Origin: Paulinella micropora
Lineage: Eukaryota; Cercozoa; Imbricatea; Euglyphida
Direction of reading: 5' to 3'
DNA length: 64,000 bases
Assembly: GCA_009731375.1 (NCBI GenBank)
Contig: BJOX01000086.1
Span: forward strand, 924,387 to 988,386
A program made the translations under genes and the position numbers. Under the pieces are notes generated by a model. It did no database searches. It was not told the origin of the DNA and saw only the letters and a program-made list of their open reading frames with translations. Of the stretch, positions 42,955 to 52,815 are shown in pieces (the first letter of the stretch is position 1; each line of letters opens with the position of its first letter).

Positions 42955-43790
42955 TGATCCTTTCGCAACATATGTGATGCGATCTTTTTGATGATACAAT
43001 CACACTTTTACGTTGACGATAGAATCAGTTTATGATGCAATCACACTTCTACGTTGACGATAAAATCACACATTGACGATAGAATCAGTTTATGATGCAA
43101 TCACACTATTACGTTGACAATACAATCACACATTGACGCAAGAATCAGTTGACGATGGCATTACCTATTTGATGATGGCATCACCTATTTGATGATCCAG
43201 TCACATGTAGATTCTAACTATTTAGGATGCCAGCATCTATTTAATGATCCAGTCACATATTAGATCACGCTATTTACGATGCCAATAGCATCATCAATAG
43301 ATGACGATTTAATATACAACCGGATCACTCATTAGATGATGGCATCATCAAATAGATGACCGCATCATCAATAGACGATGGCATCATCAATCGATGACGA
43401 TTTAATATACAACCGGATCACATATTAGATGACCGGATCATCAATAATAGATGATCATCTATTAATGATCCGGTCATCTAATATGTGATCCGGTTGTTAT
43501 TAAATCGTCATCTATTGATGATGCCATCATCTATTTGATGATCCGGTCATCTAATATGTGATCCGGTTGTATATTAAATTGATGATGGCATCATCTACTT
43601 GATAATGGCATCATCTATTTGATGATGCAATCATGATTCTATTTGATGATGCCATCATCTATTTGATGATGCCATCATCAAATAGATGATGCCATCATCA
43701 AATAGATGATGCCATCATCAAATAGATGATGCCATCATCTATTGATGATGCCATCATCTATTGATGATCCTATCAGCTATATTTCCAGGC
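42955..43790. repeat. Palindromic GATGATG(G/C)CATCATC array, left block
   Basis: Dense array of short palindromes: GATGATGCCATCATC, GATGATGGCATCATC and ATAGATGATCATCTAT, joined by AATAGAT or ATCTATT, mixed with ACGTTGACGATA and TCACACT words near 43000-43150. Much of the sequence is complementary to itself on both scales. Confidence 0.92.
43393..43512. repeat. Large near-perfect inverted repeat, about 60-bp arms, no spacer
   Basis: Centred at 43454/43455 (ATGA|TCAT). Left arm 43393-43454 and right arm 43455-43512 are complementary except for a few small indels. This would extrude as a cruciform. Confidence 0.85.
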
Positions 43791-43836
43791 TTTGCAAGCA
43801 AAGTGTTTTTATTTAGTAATTGCTTACATTGAAAAC

Positions 43837-44615
43837 TCAACAAACGCTTATATAATACTCCTTTCCCTTCTTGAGTACTTTCTCCCAACTCGCTCCTGTA
43901 AGCCTTGGACAGCCCACCCTCCCCTCCCTCTGGAAGTATTCTACCATAACGACGCGCATGGCCTTCTTTTTTTTCTTTTTGTCCACTCGCCAGTACCCCA
44001 AGAGGTCATTCACGCTGAGGTGTTTAACAAAAACTTTATTCTTGGCTTTTGCCTTGCCATCCCAAACTTTCTTCAAGCGTTCCAGGTCTACCTGGCTGTC
44101 GGTTTGCACCAACGCAAACTTAGTACCGCTTTTGATTGCCTGGCTGACACGCATGTTGACTACCTCGACCAACACCGTCCACCAGGGCAGCTCAACTCCT
44201 TCGTAAGTAGAGTCTGGTATTGCGAGTACCTGCCAACAAAGCAGCAAGGCAAAGTTATGACAGAACAGAATATTGTTGCCGAACAGAACAAGGATGAGAT
44301 ACCTTGACCTTGAAGCTAATTTTGCATGGATCATTATTTGCCAAGGTGCCGGCCGTCAAAACGTACAAATATTCCGACCGAGCCAGCTTCTGAACCTTCC
44401 ACTCTCGGCTCGCAGTTGCTGGTGGCTTCTTGAGATGAAACGGGCCGCGATACCACTTCTCCACGGATGCAGGCTGTGACTGTGGCTTGCCTTCGTACGG
44501 TTTGCCACAGCTACTGCAGAATCGACTAGCTGGTGCAACCGGCTGTTTGCAGTAGCCATAGGCATCGTCCCCCGGGGCAAGCGAAGATCTTTTCTGTTGC
44601 ACTTTACCAGAACGC
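43837..44615 (-). CDS. Two-exon host gene with Cys-pair (zinc-ribbon-like) N-terminus
   Basis: Minus strand: exon about 44615-44303 (possible acceptor GAGTGCAG) ends in donor GTATCTC. A 73-nt intron (44230-44302, acceptor TTGGCAG) is removed, and exon 44229-43837 continues in frame to a stop. The first exon has GYCKQPVAPASRFCSSCGKPY, a Cys pattern like one or two zinc-ribbon halves, then KWYRGPFHLKKPPATASREW. The second has ELPWWTVLVEVVNMRVSQ, a LERLKKVWDGKAKAKNK basic helix, and a Lys run (six Lys) before AMRVVMVEYFQREG. No named family is recognised. It sits between palindromic arrays. More exons may lie upstream. Confidence 0.6.
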
Positions 44616-44689
44616 TGCACTCAAAAACACACATGGTATCTACGTCAACACCGCAGTGGCACAAGGCAATTAATGCAATCACTTGTTAG

Positions 44690-44970
44690 TACTAGTGATG
44701 CAATGAGCAAATTATGTGATGGAATCAGCAATATGTGATGCTATCAGCAATATCTGATGCCATGAGCAATATCTGATGCCATGAGCAATATGTGATGCCA
44801 TGAGCAATATGTGATGCCATAAGCAATATGTGATGCCATCAACAATATGTGATGCCATCAGCAATATGTGATGCCATCAGCAATATGTGATGCCATCAGC
44901 AATATGAGATGCCATGAGCAATATATGATGCCATCAGCAATATGTGATGCAAGCAGCAATATGTGATAGA
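44690..44970. repeat. 20-bp tandem repeat GATGCCATCAGCAATATGT
   Basis: About 13 units of GATGCCAT(C/G)AGCAATATGT, of regular 20-bp period. It is related by the GATGCCATC word to the larger arrays. Confidence 0.92.
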
Positions 44971-45104
44971 GAGAGAGAGGCATTCGCTTCCTTATATATA
45001 TTCTCTTATTAGTTGCTCCGAAACTGTTGTTCTCTTTGTCTCTCGTGGTTTTCATAAAGCCATAACTCTCGTTCTAACTCTGTTTGATGTGCAACTGCCT
45101 GTCA

Positions 45105-45192
45105 CAGTGGGAGAGAGAGAGAGCGCGCGAGATCGAGAGAGCGAGTGAGAGAGATGGAGAGAGCGAACGAGAGAGAGAGAGAAAGAGAGAGA

Positions 45193-45236
<44 letters not shown>

Positions 45237-45287
45237 AGAGAAGAGAGAGAGAGAGGGGGGGGGGGGGGGGGGGGGGCNNNNNNNNNN
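45105..45287. repeat. GA microsatellite ending in poly-G and an assembly gap
   Basis: (GA)n with AAAG steps from 45109 to 45255, then about 22 G, then N at 45278-45287. Confidence 0.95.
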
Positions 45288-45424
45288 GCTTGGTGCTGGC
45301 GCTGCCCAGTAGTGACGTCGTCCTGTACTGCCGCCCAGACCTGCAGGTTCCGCTTTGGGGGCGGTCGGCAACTACAATAAAAGTCAAACATGTGTGCAGT
45401 GAACACGTCTATTTTTGGTTGCAT

Positions 45425-45619
45425 ACATGTTGAGAGATGTTGAGAGATGTCGAGAGATGTCGAGAGATGTCGAGAGATGTCAAAAACGATGTGGAGACAT
45501 GTCGAGAGATGTCGAGAGAGAGATGTTGAGAGATGTTGACAGATGTCGAGAGATGTCGAGAGAGATGCCGAGAGATGCCGAGAGATGTCGAGAGATGTCG
45601 CGAGATGTCGAGAGAGATG
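45425..45619. repeat. GAGATGTCGA minisatellite, left part
   Basis: Units GAGATGTTGA or GAGATGTCGA (10 bp, some with an extra GAGA). The array resumes after the 825-bp insertion at 46453. Confidence 0.9.
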
Positions 45620-45623
45620 TTAA

Positions 45624-46448
45624 AGTTTCCGTATCATACTTTCGAATTTACTTAGTAAAAGAACAGAAAAGCTTTATTAGCCTAACCTTCCGAACTCGTC
45701 GGAGTAGTGTGGAGGGAAAAGGGGCTAGGCTCAAATATTTCAGGACTCAAGTTTACAAAACACTAAAAGTTGACGGCTCTGATGTCCACTCGGAACACAG
45801 ACAGCCGCACCTAAAAACTTGAGTACTGAAACCGAACATTACAAAAACCGGCACGCTCTACTAGTCAACTAAGAAGACCGGGTGGAGGAGGGGATAGTGG
45901 AAGGAAAAAACAAAGAAATGGAATAACACTATCTATTAAAGCCGGACAGAGAAACCGGGTGGAGGAGGGGAGAGCGGACGGCAAACTAATGTTAGAGCGA
46001 CTGAACAATCCCAAGGACCGGAATAAACCTACACTAAACAAGGGAAGGCACCAAGCACAACGAGCAGGCCAACCTAGTGACTAGTTGTTCACGGCAACAA
46101 CCGAAGGTAGCACCAAAACAGTCCAAGGGAGACGCGACGAAGTCGGAGCGAGCAGAACCAGCGGAGGCCACCAGCGATCACCGAACACCACCAAAAGCCC
46201 AGAGCAGACAGAAGCAAAGGACAAACAAAAACAAAACAAGGGAAGGGTGGGCGGGAGTTTGAAAGTTGGGAAGATCTTTCGATCTTTCCAACTTTCCAAC
46301 CTAGGCCTAACCAGACGCCGGATCAAACACGCGCCGGCTCCGCCGGCACGGCTACGCCGCGCCGACCGGACTACGGCGTAAAAGCGAAACGTCTTCTCGG
46401 AACTTTAACGGCGGTTAACTCCGGGCGAAGCCCGGAGCAAAACAGTAA
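45624..46448. mobile_element. 825-bp insertion flanked by TTAA inside the minisatellite
   Basis: The GAGATGTT array is interrupted by unrelated sequence. The left boundary is ...GAGATG-TTAA (45620-45623) and the right boundary TTAA-GAGATGTTGAG (46449-46452). Removing the insert plus one TTAA restores the array with one substitution. TTAA duplication is characteristic of piggyBac-type integration. No terminal inverted repeats are visible. Inside are a direct repeat (CCGGGTGGAGGAGGGGA at about 45879 and 45955) and GC-rich hairpins (GCCGGCTCCGCCGGC; CTCCGGGCGAAGCCCGGAG at about 46420-46438). No credible ORF. Probably non-autonomous. Confidence 0.55.
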
Positions 46449-46452
46449 TTAA

Positions 46453-46572
46453 GAGATGTTGAGAGAGATGTTGAGAGAGATGTTGAGAGAGATGTTGAGA
46501 GAGATGTTGAGAGAGATGTTGAGAGAGATGTTGAGAGAGATGTTGAGAGATGTTGAGAGAGAGAGAGAGGTA
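46453..46572. repeat. GAGAGAGATGTT minisatellite, right part
   Basis: About eight 14-bp units GAGAGAGATGTTGA, continuing the array at 45425-45619. Confidence 0.93.
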
Positions 46573-46734
46573 TTACCTTTTTGTCTTTGCTTGTAGTGGG
46601 ACATAATGTGATGTAATCAATGCAAACGACTTTTTAAACTGACACTAAATCGGTCAAAAATGAAGCCGGAACTTTGCAATTCCTGTATGAAAACGTCCTT
46701 TGCCTTTTTCTTCCGTGTCATGTTTCAAGTTTTT

Positions 46735-48425
46735 GACCGTTACATGTTTATTGATGATTGCATCATCTATTGACGATGCGATCGTAAAAGCACGTCATCT
46801 ATATACTTATGTGATGGCATCAGCTATATCCGATCGCATCAACTATATGATATTGCATCAAATATATGAGATGCAATTATCTATTGATGATTGCATCATC
46901 TATTGACGATGCGATCGTAAAAGCACGTCATCTATATACTTGTGTGATTGCATCAGCTATATCCGATTGTATCACCTATACGAGATGCACTCATTTATTG
47001 ATGATTGCATCATCTATTAACGATGCGATCGTAAAAGCACATCTACATACTTATGTGATTGCATCAGCTATATCCGATGGCATTAGCTATATGAGATGCA
47101 ATCATCTATTGTTGATTGCATCATGTATTGATGATTGCATCATCTATTGATGATTGCATCATCTATTGATGACGCAATCGTAAATAACATACTTATGTGA
47201 TTCCATCAGCTATAGCCGATGCAATCATATATTGATGATGGCATCATCTATTGATGATGGCATCATCTATTGATGATGGCATCATCTATGGATGACTCGA
47301 TCGTAAATAACATACTTATGTGATTCCGTCAGCTATAGCTGATGCAATCATCTATTGATGATGGCATCATCTATTGATGATGGCATCGTCTATTGATGAC
47401 GCGATCGTAAATAACATACATTGTGATTCCGTCAGCTATAGCTGATGCAATCATATATTGATGATGGCATCATCTACTGCTGATGGCATCATCTATTGAT
47501 GATGGCATCATCTATGGATGACTCGATCGTAAATAACATACTCATGTGATTCCGTCAGCTATAACTGATGCAATCATCACATTGATGATGACATCATCTA
47601 TTGATGATGGCATCATCTATTGATGGCGTCATCTATGGATGACGCGATCGTAAATTACATACTTATGTGATTCCGTCGGCTATAGCTGATGCAATCATCA
47701 AATTGATGATGGCATCATCTATTGATATATGTGCAATCATCAAATTGATGATGGCATCATCTATTGATGATGGCATCATCTATCGATGACGGCATCATCT
47801 ATCGATGATGCGATCGTAATCACCAGTTTGACGATAGAATCAGCTATATGCGATGCCATCATCAATTTGATGATGGCATCATCTATAGACGACGCGATCA
47901 TGAAGACACCACCACTTCGCAAAATACTATCTTGTGTGCTTGCATCAGCTATAGCTGATGCTATCATCTGTTGATGATGCCATCATGTATTTGATGATGC
48001 CACGTAGATGATTGCATCGGCAATAGATGATGGCATCGTCTATAGATGATGGCATCGTCAATTTGATGATGCGATCACCAGTAGATGATGGCATCATCTA
48101 TAGAAGTGCGTGACGTAAGATACCATCTCGTGTGATTGCATCAGCTATAACTAATGCTGTCATCTATTGATGATGCCATCATATATTTGATGATCACGTA
48201 GATGATTGCATGGTCAATAGATGATGGCAGCGTCTATAGATGATGGCACCGTCAATTTGATGATGCGATAATTAGTAGATGATGGCATCATCTATGGACT
48301 GGCCTTGTAAAAAATTATGCTGCTCACGTAGATGATGGCATCGTAAATGTGATTCCATCATCAAATTTACGCTACTTAGCGCAAGTTTGATGATGGCATC
48401 ATCAAATTTGCGATGAAATCACATA
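46735..48425. repeat. Palindromic GATGATG array, right block, with higher-order unit
   Basis: About 1.7 kb of palindromic words: GATGATGGCATCATC, CTATTGATGA, GACGCGATCGT and CAGCTATAGCTG. A composite unit GATCGTAAATAACATACTTA followed by TGTGATTCC(A/G)TCAGC and the GATGATG words recurs near 47165, 47302, 47406, 47528 and 47648, that is every 105-135 bp. Interspersed ORFs are not genes. Confidence 0.9.
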
Positions 48426-48426
48426 G

Positions 48427-48686
48427 ATGATGCGCTTTGTTCCCATAATGCCCTCCGAACGCGGACAGCGGCACACTCTTCGTCTCTCCATACGAGGAAC
48501 GACGAGAAGGTGGGATGGACGAAGAGGAAGACGAATCGAAGGTTTCCAGACAGGCACAACCTCTGTTCTCTTTCTCTCCCTAGCAAGTGGAGGAACTGGC
48601 CGCACCTACGGGCCCCCTCGAATCACCCTGAGTCGAGCAGGTATCTGCCCGTACTGCCCCACAACGCGGTTTGACTTTCGCCATAG
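48427..48686 (+). other. Sequence left of the copia insertion, once contiguous with the gag-protease remnant
   Basis: The copia target duplication (CATAG at 48682-48686 and 55333-55337) shows that this stretch was adjacent to 55334 before insertion. An open plus frame (48427 onwards; Arg-rich, with a CPYC pair near 48645) runs into the LTR. It may be the 5' part of the remnant at 55.3-57.4 kb, but I see no motif that proves it. Confidence 0.4.
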
Positions 48687-48979
48687 CAATGTATTTATAA
48701 ATCCGGTAGCTTAGTTGACAGAGGCCGGGTTGAAGACCGGGACACTTTGGTAGTTCGCAGCTGAACAGATTGTGAGAGATTTATTGAGTAAAATTATTAC
48801 CATCAAACTGAAGGCGGCAAAACCATAACATGTGACTGGCTGACAATGCCAAATTCATTAATTAGGTCAGTCGTAAATAATTGGTAAATCAGTCCTATCG
48901 ACATATAATAAATGACGTAACTGTCATATCACGAGTAACTGCTGTCAGAAATTATTCTAACCGTTATTGTAATGTAAAG
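48687..48979 (-). repeat. 3' LTR of the copia element (293 bp)
   Basis: Equal in length and almost identical to 55040-55332. Minus-strand termini are CTTTACATT...ATACATTG, so they lack the common TG...CA ends if the target duplication is read as CATAG. Confidence 0.9.
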
Positions 48980-48993
48980 CTCCCCCTAATTTC
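48980..48993 (-). promoter_or_regulatory. Polypurine tract of the copia element
   Basis: Minus-strand GAAATTAGGGGGAG directly before the 3' LTR. Confidence 0.7.
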
Positions 48994-49110
48994 AGAGGTA
49001 GTTACCAATAAAGTCACTAGTGAGGTAGAAGTCACAAATATATTCTAACCTTATCACTAGAGTCATAGGACACCTCTAATGAGCAAAGGCATAAGCATCC
49101 TCAGTAATGC

Positions 49111-52100
49111 TTACTTGGACTGATGTCCAGACAGTCTGTCTGCCCCCTTCTTGAACAAGGAGGGGCTAGCGATTTTCTTTGAGAGAACATCGGCGCGATT
49201 GTCTGCTGACGGGACCCAACGCATCACAACCTCCCCCTTCCTCATCGCCTCAGTCAAATGGTAATGCCTCAGAGCAATATGACGCAGCTTCTTACCAAAC
49301 ACCGATTCCGGCGCAGTACACACCGTAGCCTGATTGTCGACATTGAGGGTCGGCGTCGCCATCAACTCGTCTTTCAATGGGTTTTCATCCGACCAAGGCA
49401 GAGCCCGAATCATATTACGCACCGACTCAAGATCATGCAACACCTCCGAAGCAGCATAGGTTTCACTCTCTTGCGTGCCTGTGACCAAATGCTTCTGATT
49501 GGAAGCCCTCACCATCACAGGCCCATCCGCCAGGAACACTACACCCCCTGTTCGCGAGTACATGCGACTTCCATTTCCTAAGGACGAATCTGAGTCCGCC
49601 TCCGGCGTACGGTTGCCATTCGACGAGAACTTAACACCCCTGTTCTTGACGAACAGGAAATAGCGCAATAGCTGCTCCGCCGCTCGATAATCGAACTTGC
49701 TCCTGTCGGACTGATGCTCAGCCAGGTAACTCAACGGAAGAACCGACTCCGGGCAACTCGCTTTCAAGTAGATGTAACTCCCTACAATCTCCTGTGGCGA
49801 GTACTCCCCCAGCGCCGGCACCATCTTCGATCCCTCCGGCAACCACGGCGTCTTGGCCGGCATCCATGGACGCCCGTCGCTCCTCTTGAACCTTGCCATC
49901 AACGTCTCCGTATACTCGCGTTGGTAGATAGATACGGTGTATTCTCCACCCTTCCTACTAACCTCAAACTCAAGCGAGAGGAACTGTTTGACCGGGCCTA
50001 GATCCTTCACGTTCCCCCACTCCTCGTTGAGCTTCTCCACATACTCCTTTCGGCTTGCCTTAGACGCTGCAGCATGAATGTTATCATCGACATGGTACGT
50101 CAATACTTCAGTCTTCTTCGTCTCAGGATCAATCCTTCCGAACATGACCGGCTCCAGGATGCTCTGCACGAAGCCCATCTTCTTCTGAGTCGGAACCACT
50201 CGGTCGTTCCAATAAATGTGGCCAGAGGGCTTCAAACCGTTGACCCCCCCAAGAGCTTCCCATACCACATTAGGTGGCGCGTATCCAGCCGGAGGTTGCA
50301 GCCACACCGGTACCCGCAGCTTTACCTGCGGGAACGCACTCTCCTCGTCCATTCCAAATATATCAAGGTCCTGCAATACTGCAAGAGCACACGTAGACCA
50401 CACCAACTCAACTCTACACGTCGGTAGATCCACTCTATCGTACTGCCACGCCGGTTGTCGGAAACCAATGCCAGCAATCCTTGACTTTGTATCCACTACC
50501 GGACCATCGACCGTCTCTCGCTTTTCAAAGTCGACAAACCTTGTTGGGACCAGTGGTTGCCCCGGAGGCTTCTCTGACACATGACGCTCCACGATAGCAC
50601 CCAACCTGAGGTGCTTGTCGATGTCCTTGAACCTTGAGTCGTTAAATTTGCCTGAGGCAGTAGCCTCTCGATGAGGAATCGGGACCGTCACCAAGTATGC
50701 ACCAGAGCGGAAGTTAGTTGGCTTCGTTGGCTTCCTGCTCCTCACCCCTGCAACTATGTTGGATGTGTCAATGATGTTACCTGTCCACACCACTGGCACC
50801 CCCCTTGCATCTCTCTTCTGGTCCGCTCCAGCACGACCCTGCAATGCTCCTGAACGAGGCAAAGGTGCACCAGCAGCTGCCCTTCCGACCTTCCCATCAG
50901 TAGCCCCTGCTCCCACCTTTCTGGCACGACCACTACTCGACCCCTCGTCCCCAACGACCACCAGCTCCACAACCCCAGCTTCGTCAGTTGGAACACCATC
51001 ACGTGCAGAAAACACTTCCGGTCCGTCCGCCACGTCTTCCACTATGCACCCCTCTTCCCCGGTATCATTTTTCTCTTCACCAGTTACCACTTCCAGCAAT
51101 TTGTCTAACAGTCGATGTTCACTTACAGTAAAAAATGCACCGGGTTTTTCGCCCTTTTCGGCCCCCTTCTCTCGAACTGGGTTGGCAGTTTGGAAGCTGT
51201 GTTGCAGTGACGATGCCATCTTGCCCCGTGGGTAGAGAGTAGGCCAGCCATGTACAGTAGAGTCCCTGACGACCATGTCCGCCGTCGTCACCAGCTTACC
51301 TTTGTAGTAACTCCACACCTTATAGGCTGACTCCTCTGTGCTCACCCCCATGAACACTCCTGGCACTCCCTTCTCTTGGCCCTTCTTGCCACCCTTGTAG
51401 TACACACATAAGCACCCAAAAGGCTTCAGGATGGAGAAGGGTGGAGCTGGCCTTTTGTAGAACATCTCGTGCCTCGTCATCTTTGCCCCTGCTCTCGCTT
51501 GCATGTTGATGAGAAAGATAGCATAGTCGACCGCCAGAGGTAAGAAGTAGACAGGCACACTCCTCGCGGTTAGCAACGTAGCTGCCAATGAGAAAACAAT
51601 GTGAATCCCTGCCTCAGCATACGCATCCTTATTAGGGTCCGCACGAACGGGTAACCGGGGCTCAATCCCCTCACTTCTGAGGAAATCTTTCACCGCATTC
51701 GAGATCCACTCTTTGTCCGTCCGGAACTGTTTCATGTCGTTCCCCGTCTGGGTCTTCGACCACACCCTCACAGCAGCCAGCTGCTTGACAGCAATGTCTG
51801 ATGCCCTCGTGTGGTTCCAATGCCCTTTCAGGTATCCAGACACGTTCTCCACAAACAACAGGCAATACGGCGTGTTGCCGTACAACGGAAACGGTATACG
51901 ACCGGTACCATCTGCACTCCAGTCCTCTCCCGTCTTTGCACATAGCGTTAGCGACGCCCCCTCAAATGACGAGTGCTTAGTAATCTTAGTGGTAGAACAG
52001 GCCAAGCAATCACACCTCAGGGTAGACGCCTTTCCCTTCGGTGTCAGCCCATTTTGCTTCAAGAATTGACGTGCCATCGTCTCCCCGAAGTGAAATATGC

Positions 52101-52815
52101 CATTTATCTCACTCATGTCCACCGTAGTACTTGGTTTCATGCTGGTAGACCAAAACGCAGTGTTGCATTCGGGGAACGGTGAGCATTCCTTCTTCTCTTT
52201 CCTCCATCCAGGTGGGTTCGCCACGTGAAATCGGTATTGACACGTATCAGCATCGAAGCTCCCAGTCAAAATCTTTTCGCATGCCTCTACCATTACCTTC
52301 TTCCTCATCACGAAGAATTCGTCATCTTGCATTACTATTGTGTAACCCGTTCGCTGTAGGCGACCAGATGAGAATAGCGTACGATCAAGGGTAGGTAAGA
52401 CGTAGGTCTCCCCCATCTCCACCTCCTGCTGCCCACCTTCTCCATTCATGCATGTAAACCACGTATCCCCCATCGCCACAGTTTTGATGAGCCCAGAGAT
52501 CCCTCTCACTGCCACCCCCTCCTCCTGTCCAATCTTGCTTAGGGCGTCTTCTATCGGAATCATGTGCTGCGACGACCCACAGTCAAGATAGACTTCATAC
52601 AGGTCCTGCCCGCCCATTACTCCATCTTCAAAAGCCATGTGAGCTGTAGGTCCCTTGTCTTCTTCTCCACCAGTAGAGGTACCTCCTCCATCGCGATGCA
52701 GCCCTCCTTCTTGCATAGACCTCCCTTCCTCGGTCATTTCCACATCACCATCTTGTGCATTGTCGCTAACCAACTGCGTAGGCGGCGTGTTTGGTGGTTT
52801 CTTTTCATCATCCAT
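49111..52815 (-). CDS. Copia pol: protease, integrase, reverse transcriptase, RNase H
   Basis: 1234 codons, intact. Residues about 70-190 are the protease: the active site is YLDCGSSQHMIP, where copia proteases normally have Asp-Ser/Thr-Gly. About 240-310 is the integrase zinc region (a His in IFHFGETMA and CDCLAC). About 320-450 is the core with WSADGTG, FRTDKEWIS and a Glu in DAYAEAGIH. About 760-1000 is RVT_2 type RT with FGMDEESAFPQVKL and the YHVDDNI active site. About 1090-1230 is RNase H (ADSDSSLG, TQESETYAASE, NVDNQATV). The stop is 131 bp before the 3' LTR. The first Met overlaps the MYND ORF by 82 nt in another frame, so expression needs a frame change or reflects an indel. It supplies all replication enzymes of the element. 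Confidence 0.9.
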   Translation of the reverse strand: MDDEKKPPNTPPTQLVSDNAQDGDVEMTEEGRSMQEGGLHRDGGGTSTGGEEDKGPTAHMAFEDGVMGGQDLYEVYLDCGSSQHMIPIEDALSKIGQEEGVAVRGISGLIKTVAMGDTWFTCMNGEGGQQEVEMGETYVLPTLDRTLFSSGRLQRTGYTIVMQDDEFFVMRKKVMVEACEKILTGSFDADTCQYRFHVANPPGWRKEKKECSPFPECNTAFWSTSMKPSTTVDMSEINGIFHFGETMARQFLKQNGLTPKGKASTLRCDCLACSTTKITKHSSFEGASLTLCAKTGEDWSADGTGRIPFPLYGNTPYCLLFVENVSGYLKGHWNHTRASDIAVKQLAAVRVWSKTQTGNDMKQFRTDKEWISNAVKDFLRSEGIEPRLPVRADPNKDAYAEAGIHIVFSLAATLLTARSVPVYFLPLAVDYAIFLINMQARAGAKMTRHEMFYKRPAPPFSILKPFGCLCVYYKGGKKGQEKGVPGVFMGVSTEESAYKVWSYYKGKLVTTADMVVRDSTVHGWPTLYPRGKMASSLQHSFQTANPVREKGAEKGEKPGAFFTVSEHRLLDKLLEVVTGEEKNDTGEEGCIVEDVADGPEVFSARDGVPTDEAGVVELVVVGDEGSSSGRARKVGAGATDGKVGRAAAGAPLPRSGALQGRAGADQKRDARGVPVVWTGNIIDTSNIVAGVRSRKPTKPTNFRSGAYLVTVPIPHREATASGKFNDSRFKDIDKHLRLGAIVERHVSEKPPGQPLVPTRFVDFEKRETVDGPVVDTKSRIAGIGFRQPAWQYDRVDLPTCRVELVWSTCALAVLQDLDIFGMDEESAFPQVKLRVPVWLQPPAGYAPPNVVWEALGGVNGLKPSGHIYWNDRVVPTQKKMGFVQSILEPVMFGRIDPETKKTEVLTYHVDDNIHAAASKASRKEYVEKLNEEWGNVKDLGPVKQFLSLEFEVSRKGGEYTVSIYQREYTETLMARFKRSDGRPWMPAKTPWLPEGSKMVPALGEYSPQEIVGSYIYLKASCPESVLPLSYLAEHQSDRSKFDYRAAEQLLRYFLFVKNRGVKFSSNGNRTPEADSDSSLGNGSRMYSRTGGVVFLADGPVMVRASNQKHLVTGTQESETYAASEVLHDLESVRNMIRALPWSDENPLKDELMATPTLNVDNQATVCTAPESVFGKKLRHIALRHYHLTEAMRKGEVVMRWVPSADNRADVLSKKIASPSLFKKGADRLSGHQSK

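Noticed and set aside
44690-44970. Regular 20-bp repeats resembling a CRISPR array
   Set aside because: There are no distinct spacers; it is a direct tandem repeat in a eukaryotic scaffold, and no cas genes are present.
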